DNA from: Tubiluchus corallicola
Taxonomy: Eukaryota; Priapulida; Priapulimorpha; Priapulimorphida; Tubiluchidae
Assembly: GCA_030141605.1 (NCBI GenBank)
Contig: JAQGDQ010000028.1
Location: forward strand, 439,501 to 503,500
DNA length: 64,000 nucleotides
Direction: 5' to 3'
Part shown: positions 24,047 to 35,400 of the stretch, in pieces
Layout of the letters: each line of letters starts with the position of its first letter
How positions within the stretch are numbered: position 1 is the stretch's first letter
Notes under the pieces: generated by a model
What the model saw: the letters and a program-made list of their open reading frames with translations, nothing else
What the model was told of the DNA's origin: nothing
Databases searched by the model: none
Position numbers and translations under genes: made by a program

Positions 24047-25903
24047 TTCAAAGGGCTTAAAGTGCTTTTACTAAGCCGTTCTTCTCAACACTTAACTTTT
24101 GACTGGGGTCTAAGTTTTTTTGACAGCCAGTAGAGGTAGATTAGATGAGCTTTTTGTAAACTATAGGCATTTTCTGTTGGTGGATGCCAAATACCATTTA
24201 CAAGTGCTTTATTGTAGAGCTATAAATTGTAATTTATAATTTGTCTCAAATACTCAGTGTTTTGTGTTAGATCTATTAAATGTGCACATAAAGTTTCAAA
24301 GCATGTGAGTTTTTTTAATTTTTGTCAGAGGTGCTGAACTGTTGGTTAAATAAAAAGTTATTGGTGAATTTGTCAGCCTTTGTTAATTTTTGTGACAACT
24401 TTTGCAGATGAGTTTTTGTTGCTGTTGCACCTAAAGGCTTTAACTTGTTACCTGTATGGTGCCTTGATAGTAGATCATATTCTCAGACTTTTATTAGGCA
24501 ATTGAGTATTATTAATTTAGTGTTTACAGTTAATCTGTACTTGTTTGATCTCTAAGTGATTACTTGTTGGTGAATCAAAGTCTGCTAAAACGTATTTCGA
24601 TTACATGCTATCCGTAAGCAAAACTTTTGCAAGAATCGTACTGTACTAGTGACACTGTCAGAGCAAAACAGTATCTGGATGCACAGTAAAAAAGTTATAT
24701 TCATTTTTTATAAGTTATTTTCGTAGATTTTTAATGTGTAATTTTTGTAACGTAATTTTTTTTACATGGCCAGTGGGCAATGTATCATCATATTAATGTA
24801 TTATTTATTTCCCTTGTCAATGCGCTGTAAAACAGCCAACGCAGATTTTAGCATAGTTAACTCGATTTGAATTCAATTTATCATGGTTACGGTCCTTTGT
24901 AAAAAAAAACTTTAATGGGCTTAAAGTCGTTTTCAACATTTTTGGGGGTTTCCCAGTAAAGTTGTCATAATTTTTGAACAACTAAGGTCACTTTTGAGCA
25001 AGTCTTATATAACTCAGCTCTCTTCACTAGGAGCTGTTATATTAATGAAGAGTTTATTACTTTATATCAAAGTAATTGCAGTCAACCCCACAGAGTAGTT
25101 GTGCAAGTGTAGCAAGTTGCTTACCTGTGAGAGATATGATAGATAAGCAGGCTAATGTGGGGACTCCTGGTCATAAAAGTAGCCATGGGCACCAAAAAAT
25201 GGTCATAATGGTCACTTGAATTAACAGATTTATTTTCCTGACTAAAAGATTACCCCTTCATGTCTCAAATTATTTGAGTTCAGCATGAAAAATAAGAGTG
25301 TAATATTTTTGTTCCTCGGTCGTTTTTTGGCAATATGTCAGTATTCCAAAACTCAAACCTAATCCTCCAAGATAAAACACTGAATTGGTAGAAGAGTGTT
25401 AGCCATTTTCGGTGGTGTATCTCTGTCCTCTTCAATATAATAAGTAGTCGAAAGCTTACTGCAGATAGACCAAATTGCTCAAAGCCTGTTTTTCTGGCTG
25501 TCACCCATTCACTTATTACTCAGGCCCAGGGTAACTTAACTGTACAGCTAATCAGAGTGACATTCAGCAATATCTCCCCCATGGAGGAAACCAAAATAGA
25601 TTAGCCTTTCGTTTTACTTAATCCTTTGTTAAATATTACTTCAATAATAAGTGCACTTCAAATGCAAACTTGGTATTATTGTTCATTTAATAAAAAATTG
25701 CTGACTCTTTCATGCACAATTTGATTTCCACGAGTGTGGTAACGGTGGTGTTCAACAATGCTGTAAATAAAAAACAATATTTGCATAAAATTTGCCCTTT
25801 GCCCTGAACGACTTATTGATTGCTAGGAATCTAGCGCTCCAGTTTCAGTTTCATTTCTTGATAATCAGATGACCCGGTCTCACATGATGCGCGTGGTGCA
25901 ATA
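24047..25903. other. ALG1 3'UTR and ALG1-Dicer intergenic region
   Basis: AT-rich, with no further gene seen. A candidate ALG1 poly(A) signal is at 24349-24354. Around 25490-25620 (minus strand) there is a copy of a short repeated motif (AATAAGTGAATGGGTGAC) also found near 44440 and 59570. The Dicer promoter should lie in the last few hundred bases. Confidence 0.5.
24349..24354 (+). promoter_or_regulatory. candidate poly(A) signal of ALG1
   Basis: AATAAA about 300 nt after the ALG1 stop, followed by a T-rich and GT-containing stretch (gttattggtgaatttgt). Confidence 0.5.
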
Positions 25904-26062
25904 ATGTGCAATACCCACAGTTTCAGTGTGGGTCCCAGACGATCGTATTCTGCAGTTTGTGATATGCACACGTACATGGCGAATAACTTTGATAACGACT
26001 TTAGTGAGGAAATAAGTTTCGTTGATAGTGAGGAGGAGCCAGGTACCTTTGATAGTGAACAG
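25904..26062 (+). CDS. DICER1: Dicer exon 1 (acidic N-terminus)
   Basis: 53 codons from the first ATG, phase 0, donor CAG|GTGAGA. The last third is acidic ([17 protein letters not shown]). It is not conserved, so the assignment rests on phase, donor and position 3 kb before exon 2. Two later in-frame ATGs (25964, 25976) are possible starts. A 'cccacagtttcag|tg' sequence at 25926 could be an acceptor for an upstream leader exon. Confidence 0.6.
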
Positions 26063-29000
26063 GTGAGAGGCTCGCAGAATTTCTGATTTTTACAAGCGAT
26101 AATTAAAAGCTCAGAGCCCCCCTTTGTCTATTTTAATACAATCAATTTTTCGTGTTGAACTTTAGAGTTGTGTTTTGTGCGCAGAGCCTGCGATTTTTAT
26201 GCCTTTAACTGTTCAAAAACCAGTGTGTGCTCCAAGGTGTTCTCGAGACTTTTCAAGAGTAGGGCCGGATAATGACTTTTTTGGATCCATTAGATTAATG
26301 AAATTATGGGACCCCTCAGACGGCGTCCCCTCTACTCGCCGACATCTGTGTTGAAAATTTTTTACTCGAGTTATTTTTAGGGACATTTACATAGCTTGAA
26401 GTAAACTTATTGCAAATTCTTTAAATATAATACAATGGCTATATCTTGTTCGTCAAAATTACCACTATTTTACTATTTATTGCAAACCAAATTAGCACAT
26501 GTTTCAACACAACTAACAGTAGTGAAAAAAAGCAGATTCAATGATTCAAAACATGCAATGGTTTGGGACATCAGGAAAATGACCAATAAATCAGGAAATC
26601 CAGATGATCCAGTCGGATTATCCTATAGGCTAGTATAGGCTGCAGCCTAGACCCTTTGAAGCTTGGATGGCTCTCTAGTTTTGATAACATTAGACAAAAA
26701 AACAGAGGGCCATCCAAGCTTCAAAGGGTCTAGGCTGCAGCCTATACTAGCCTATAGGATAATCCGACCCTGTTCAAGGGTCTGCCATTACAGGAATTTA
26801 ATGTTTTTGCAGTTTGACAAAAAGATACTTCACTTATTTATTTGAGTTATTCACGTAAAATAAAAAATAAAGTACATAATATAAACGGCTTCGACAGGTC
26901 TTGTTTTTATTTGTGCATTGCAGCAAATTATTAATACATGTGCTGGCACCCTAACTTCTAGGATTTTCGTCTTTCATTTGTATCTGGATTTCTTCATTTA
27001 TTGGTCATTGCATGTTTTGAATCCTTGAATTTAAATGACATGGACCTACTGTGCTTGATTATCGCCGCTCCTTCCTCGTTTTTCATTGCAGTTTGAAAAG
27101 TAAACATGATTTGTGTGATTTTTCTGTTCGTACTTCGTATTTGTCGAGGACTTAACCGTTTGCCTTTGTACAACCGCTCAGCCTTTGAGGCGAAAAAATT
27201 ATTGTGCACGTAGCCAAAGGGTTAAAAATTCGGCAGTTACATTTCCTGCACAGTGGGGGTGAGTTATTTTATAAACTTGTTTAGTAAAATCGATATCGTA
27301 ATACAGACCAGACGTCATATGCGCGATTTTTCGCTATCGTAATTACTTAAAGTGGTTTCACCACACTTTATTATAGAAACGCTTCGATTTTAGGGTTATG
27401 TTTATTTTTAATACTAGCGTGTTTTTATTCAACTGTGCAGACTATTTTCTAAGCTATACATCTCTACCTAACGTTTTGTGCGTATCATGACAGTACCCGT
27501 CCCGTGTTTTTGCCTGTCTACGTAACAAAGCTGTCTGGATTTTCCGAATTTTCCCGTCGGTTGTACATGTGGAATCGTTTTCTCCGCGGACGAAACATTC
27601 GCTTATCGTCTGGCTGTCTGGGAATTGCCTGTTCGCAAGATTCCTGGGTTCATATTATGACTGCCACTGTGCTGTATTGGTGTAATAATGCTGGGTCTAG
27701 ATTTTATCTCGCAAGTGTGGAAGCTCTATGGAGCGTGTATCTTCATTTCTGCACTTTTATCTTTTTTGAGCTTGAAATACCAAGAATACGATAATTTAAA
27801 TGATTATGACAGTTAAGCTCCAGCCGATAGAACGTTTCTTTGCAGTGTTGGCTGTTTAAATGTACTGTTGTGGTTATCCCCGTGCAGTGAGATGCTCTCC
27901 TATCGCAAAACAAAGGTTCGTCGTTTTATATATGGCATAGCTGCTGAGCTTATGACATTGAGGTGACTTGCAGTACCTCGTCAATAATTAGTGTTCATTT
28001 TAGGTGTTTTTGACACAAATACGGTGTACATTGAATATGTTGTAAATATCGCTCAACAATTTGCAATTCTTGATGAAAATTTAATTTTCGGGGTTATGAT
28101 ACTTTGGGTTGACCTCATTACTATGTGAGCCATTCACATTTGTCGAACTTGTAATTACGAATAATGAGCAAATCATAATTTTCACCCAGCACTTACAAAT
28201 AATGTAATTTAACATGTTACAGTAAACTTACTCTTTTACAGCATTTGTGGTAAATGTAATACACGTCACTAATTAGTTGTATGTATTTGATTTGATTCAA
28301 AAAATTGTTTGAAAACTTCACTCTTGAATTTATTTTGAAAGTTGAGCATGTATAAATATAATATTATGATGTATGTTCACATTCATAGTACATGACAGTC
28401 TGGCACATAGTGTACTTCTATATATGTATAAATTTGTGATGTTCAAAATAGCAATCTCATATTCGATCTCATTCACATCATTTTGCTAAGCTAACCCTAC
28501 TAATTCTTATCTCTTGCGCTCTCCACTATTATTTTTACCTTCTCTTTTTGTATCTTAACAGCCGCACCATTATAATCACACAAGTAAAGCTTCTGAATAT
28601 AATGCAAGCAACAATTTATGTGTGTATCGTGTCATGTCCACTTTATTAAAATATTAATGTAAAATATAATCCTACCATGTCTTGTCATATTGTGTTGTGT
28701 TGTATGGTATTGTTATTTGGTGATGTTGTAATAAAATAAATAAATAAAATAAAATTTATGTTGTAGTCTTTCTTTAAGCATTACATTTGTCTTCTGTTTG
28801 TGATTCACGTTTAAGAAATTTATTTAGAAATCATATAGTTTCTATTAGAGCTCCTTGGTGTATGTTTTTGAGACAAAAGGAATTGTTAGATGGATCTGGT
28901 ATGTTTCCACTCCAAAGCTGAGCAATGCTGACCCTCATCAGCAAATAGATAGGTGGCAGTTGGGTCAGTAAATTACTTGGCATTGGTTCAACGTGTCTTT

Positions 29001-29398
29001 AACTGTTTGGTAATTGTTTGAATAGCTGTAGATGTTTAGAATATAACCAATTTAATATGGTTAATTTATTTGCAGATGTATCCTGGTCATGTCACCATCT
29101 ATCAGCACATCTTCACACCCAGACAGTACCAGGTATGGCTATTATTACTAATTCAAGTACCAGCATTAACATAGTGTTCTATTTTTCTGTGCTGTGAATT
29201 GTATATTTCTGTAATTGTGGTTATTTATGAATAGCTCTTGTCTTTTTGTGCTTTGTTTTGTTATTAAATTGCCCTTTTGATGAATTTTGTGCATTGCAAC
29301 GTCTTTCGTACGTCTGTACTGTTCAAGTACAACTTGTCTAGTAATTATTTTTCTAGAAATCGGTAAAATATTTTGTAGTTAGCAATTTGGCTAATTGT

Positions 29399-29468
<70 letters not shown>

Positions 29469-32400
29469 ACATCGGCATTAAATTATTTGTATCGCTACAA
29501 CCAGCTAACTTTTTTGAGCCCAAAAAATAGTCATAGTCAGGCAAATCTGTCAATTTAAGAAAACATGGTAAAATGTTTTGTGCAATGTTTTGCTAGGTGG
29601 AGCTGCTTGACAAAGCCAAGGAGAATAACATCATTGTTTGCCTGGAAACAGGAACAGGAAAGACCTTCATCTCTGTAATGCTAATCAAGGAGCTGTCGAA
29701 TGATCTGCAGCAGCCGTATGAAAATGGTGGAAAAAGGACCTTTTTCCTGGTGCCTACAGGTAAGAATAATCTCAATGTCTACTCCAGCATTACAAGCTGG
29801 AGTCACCAGTAACTATAATTGTAACCTCACAGTACTTTGTATCATTTTACATTTTTTGCAGTATGTGTGCTGATTAAATTTTGATTTGTACAACATTATA
29901 TGATTATGTGATTTAGACAAGCCTGAATAGGACAGTCTAAATTCGTAAATAAATTTATTTAGAGAAGATTGCCTGCTGTATTAATATATTGAGGTAACTG
30001 ATTTACGCAATTAAGTCTAGTGCTGATAGAATCACCGTGACCATATTCAATGTAGTCTAGTAGTTACGCCCAATATGGAGTCAAACCTGGATTTAAGGTG
30101 TTGATTTCTGTGGTCAATGTGGGTAACAGTCTGCACCTTTTCCTATTGGTCAAGTAATTGTAATAATATCCTAAGTAGAGATGACAATGCAAGAAAATAC
30201 TAACTTACTATTTTTAGTGCCTCTAGTACGTCAACAAGCTAGTCAAATTAAACTGCACACGGGCTTGAAAGTGGGCGACTTCGTCGGTGAAATGGGCGTC
30301 GACTTTTGGGAAGGCGAAACTTGGAAAAAACAGTTTATCAAATATCAAGTATGGATTGATGGCATTTGTCTTATTTTTTTGTTTTATAATTTTAATGAAC
30401 AAAAGAAACATGTTACGTGACATGCAATCTTTCACCTGCTCAGAAGTTTTTTTTATAGTCTGGCAGGACAAGACAGCACTTTATGACAGGGTCTACTTAA
30501 TGTAGACTGGAGCAGGACTGGAACCCATCTCATTATCAAAGGTAATCCTGAGACATTGAGCTGACAAAGGTGTTTCAGCCATGTTCGGTTACGTGTACAC
30601 TGTATACCCTCCTGGAGGGTATCTAGTGAAACTGGCCAACAATTCACATAATGATGGTGACTTGTACCCCTTTTGTTGACTATATGAGAAATTCCTGTAG
30701 CATAAATGAAAAGTTGGTTGGCAATTGTACTACCTTCAAAATTACTGCCACATTATAATATGTGTTACTGCATACTTCGATTGTAGGTATTGGTGATGAC
30801 GCCTCAGATTTTTCTGGATATTCTCAATCATGGCTTCTTTAAACTTTCAAAAGCCAATCTGCTCATTTTTGACGAATGCCATCATTGCAACAAGCGCCAT
30901 CCATACAAGGAAATCATGCGAAACTTTGACTCAGTGGATGAAGCTATGAGACCTCGAATTTTGGGCCTAACAGCATCTGTGATAAGTGGGAAATGCAATT
31001 ATGAAAAGGTATTATGGAGAATCTTATATTTGAGACATTGTAGTTTTGCTGCATTTTTTAAAGTGATGCTAACAAATACACATCAACAACATATACCAGG
31101 TCATCCTATACCATTGGCTTTACCAATATTACATCCAATGCCATCTTAACCTACTTATGCCTTTACTTGGTGCACGATGACAAGCAAAGACACATCATCA
31201 GCGTATATCAAATCATTCAGTATGACTTAACTAATGTTATATCCAACATCATATTAAAGGGGAATGGAAACATTTTAGAAAGTACCGTTTAAATTTATGT
31301 TCTTACAGTGAAAGTGAAAAAAAGCAACACATGATTTTTCATTAATTTTAAAACTTCATTAAGTTGTAAGCAGTGACTGACCTTCCAAAGTTTTCCCTGT
31401 GAAATGAACTGCGTTTCACCATCTAGATTTTAAAACAATGCCACAAATCGTGGCTTCATTAGTGTGAGTTGCCAGGAATTTGGCATAAAACATGGATTTG
31501 CTTAGCAAAGTTAATGTGTGTTATCAGCAAGGAAAATTCTGCCTTTATACCTGTGCAGTACAGTTGCAGGACAGTGGTTAATCTTACCTGTCGAGTAGGA
31601 CATTGACACTGCTATACCTCGACATTGTTGTTCAAATTGGTAGCATGCATCACTACAACGGGACCTAACCAAGAAAAAATTCTGTAATATGGAATGATAT
31701 CTCATTTTTTGCAAAATTTAACACGTTTGAACAAATTATTTATGACTACTGTAATTTAATATTTTTTAACAAATATGCAGGCATTAATACTACATAGCAT
31801 ATAATGCTATGGCCACTTCTCATAATTATATTTTGAAGCCATAAATCAACCGAGTTACTCGAATTAAATTTTAGTGTAGGCCTACATTGTAAGCAGCAGC
31901 CTAGTAACATCATCATTAATGATTTAAGTAATGTGGCTGCATAGCGGGTATATGTTGTTTATAAAAATCTATGAATTCTCAGACGTCTTAATTGTCTTGG
32001 TCTTACGGTGGGGTAGTCAAAGATTGGGGAATGTACTGAAGCATTGATCATTTAGACACAAATTTTGCATCGCAAAAAACTCCTCGTAGAGACTTTTCAA
32101 TTCTTCCAAGGAATGCGAGACTAACCTCCCTTTCTCCCAATTCCGAAATATTTACCTAGAACAGGGAACTGGGAATCGTCCGTAGAAAACGGGTATGCGA
32201 TTGCTCTTGGCTGCCATATTAATACTTGCACTACAGAATAAGGACTTAGCATTTTGTGAAACACACAAAGCTTTTAGCAATTGAAGCCACTAAAGTTGGG
32301 AATTTTCAGTTTCAACCAGTTTGAGATTCAAGAAAGTTAATTCACGATATGGCTAACCCTTGATAAATGACGTTGAGTTTAAATAAAATTATACAGCAGT

Positions 32401-35400
32401 TAAACTTTAAAGCTATTATGTACAATATTTTGACTCAAATGTTTAAAACAATATTTCTTCTCCCACAACTTTTTGCACACTAGAAAAAAATACGAGAAAG
32501 GCTTTCCTAAGCATCTAATAATGTTGGGAGCCCAGGAGAACTCTTTTAAAGAGTAAAAGTGCTGTATGAAAGGCAATTCTGCTGTCAGATTTGGTGTTAA
32601 CATAGGCACTTAATAATGGTGGAATGTGAAAAAATCATCCAAGGTCGGGGCTCCAGGTCCTCCTGAGAGAGTCTAGAGCAATCCCTCGATCAGACCTTAA
32701 GCTAAGATGACCCTATTTTGGACATCTTCAGGTTGGAATGTTTGCATATAGACTCTTCCTACAGAAAATGAGATAATTATATAGCAGCTCCATCTAAATT
32801 GCTCCGTTTCAACTAAATTAAAAATAGTAGATAAAGGTTCAATATAAAACCAAAAAAATAATTAAGAGAAATATTTAATATAGTACATTTGTAAATACAT
32901 TGGCCGCTGTTTATTTTGTAATTAAGTACAAAATAGAGAAAAACTTAATTAAGTGGAAACACCTCTATAGTACGTCTGTAAACATACTAGCCTATATACT
33001 ATTTTGGTTTTTATAAGGCAGCTCTAAGCTCGCAGCCAGTGTCTAACTCTGGTGATGTCATGCCAACTGAAAACCAAGATGATGCTTTTGCAGCAAAAAT
33101 TAACAAGTTTAACTGGCCCTCCTGGTTAAAACAAAACTAATGGAGGTAAAACAAAGCTTTAAATCAGTAACAGTTAAACAGTTTTAAACTGTCCTGCTTT
33201 ACAATTAATTTAAACCTTAGATTTTCTTTTAAAGTAATCATGTCTGCTACACAATGTACAATGACAGGCAAATACTCACCATCATATCATTCGGCATGAT
33301 TTGACCGACATGGCATCCAACACCAAAATGAAGCTGGTGATGCCTGGTACATGGTGTACCAAGACAGATAAACTCGTATCATCAGCATATATCATACCAT
33401 TCAGTATGGCTTCAGCAATATTACCTCCAACACCATATTAAACTAATATTACTTACACTATGTTATTAAATGTGCAAAGACAAGCAAAGTAAATGTTGCT
33501 GATTTACGTTTGAAAAACATCATTTCTTTTTTTAGGTTAATTCGCGAATTCGAGACTTGGAAGTCAATTTAATGTGCAAAGCAGAGACAACCAGTGATCT
33601 AGTAGATATAAGCCGGTATGGCGCTCGTCCAAAGGAATTTCTTTACATCTATGAGTTAGATAACTCGCCATATGAAGAGGTATTTAGCTTACCTAACAAT
33701 GGATTAACATGTACTTAGTGCTTGGCTTGCATGATTTGTTTAGTAGTAAAATGATAAAGAATAATTTTTTGGATTGCTGATATAGTAACTAATAAAATTG
33801 AAAATTCAAGCAATTTTTACTTTTAGTTCAAAAGACATTATTTATAACCATTTAAACACCAACAGTGCAAGGCACTGTAAAACTGCGAACACTTTAACTT
33901 TTTAAACTGCTGTACTGCTAACACAATAAAATTAGAGTATTGGAATTTTAGGATTATATTAATGTTTTATAACATTTGGCTGTAAATGTGCTTGCACATA
34001 TTTCTAAGCTCATAGATAGTTGGTTTTGTTTTTTAAAGATTTAATTTTCTTTATTTGTTCAGCAACTGTCTCATAAAGTCTCATAATTTTTTTTTGAATA
34101 ATCTGTGTTTTCTGTATTGAATTTGACTTCTTATGCTTATCGGCAGATTTTATTGTACTTGGAAAAGAACATAAGATTTCTGGAGGAAGCAAAATGCACA
34201 CTAAAAAAGCCATACGAGGAGAATGACGTAATCGATGATCTAATCATTCCGAAAACTGTGCTAACGGAAACCAAATATATTTTGATCAACATGGGACCAT
34301 GGTGTGCTTGTGAAGTGGCTCGGTGGTTTATGCGAGATTTAGACAAGATATTTAAACGATTTGCATTTGTAGAAATTAACAAACTATTCATGCAGTTCTC
34401 ACAAACTGTCCTGCGGGTTGTCTATAAAATGTGCCATGACAATTTCGACATGGATTGTGAGAATCTGCTATCTCTGACGACGCCAAAAGTGAAGCGCTTG
34501 GTGGAACTAATTCGTGACTTTCGTCCTCCCAATGAGCCGTCACGGGAAGAGCCTCTCCGACCATTGAAAAATGATGATGCTGAGTCAATTTGCGGAATTA
34601 TTTTTGTGGAGCGACGTTCAGTTGCAAAAACATTGAATAACTTTTTCTGTGAATTGGCCAGACGCTCTGAATCTCTGAACTATCTAAGGTGTGAATTCGT
34701 TGTCGGTCACGGTACGCATGCACAAAGTAATGAGTCTGTGATGAAGTTTAAGCAGCAAGAAAGTGTCCTGAAACGGTTTAGAAATCGCGAGACAAACCTT
34801 CTGATTGCTACCAGTGTGGTAGAAGAGGGCATAGATGTTCCACAGTGCAATATGGTGGCAAGGTTTGATTTGCCAACTAACTATCGCTCGTATATACAAT
34901 CTAGAGGACGCGCACGCAAAGCCGGTGCAAGTTACCTGATGATAGTTTCACAATGGGACAAGGACAGATTTCAAGCAGATCTCACAAATTATCACAAAAC
35001 TGAAGAGGTACAGTTGTTTATGGAGTTATTTTACAGAAGATTTGTTTACTGTTGATTTAGGTACAGTAAGTCCATCTTAACGACTTTCTGTTTAGTGAGG
35101 TACGTTTCATTTTAATGAAAATTTTTTACTTTGCTCAAAGCCAAATTTTATTTTATCTACAAGTTTTTAGCTAATTTGATGCATTAAAACAGTACATATT
35201 GTGTAATTCTATCCTAAAACGCACTAGTAACGTAAACAGTACAATTATCCTATGTATGTTTTTGCTTCCCAACTGACTACTAAATGCTAGCTGTTTGTAT
35301 TAAGTCAGACCTGGGAACAAACTTTATGGGAGAAATTTTGCCTGCAACCTGTGGCTGTAGCTACCAGGCAGTCTAGATAAGATTCCCCCAAGGTCGCCCC

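Noticed and set aside
27504-27794. 96-codon plus-strand frame in Dicer intron 1
   Set aside because: No recognisable domain, and joining it to exon 2 needs splice sites in phase that I cannot find; exon 1 to exon 2 already joins in frame.
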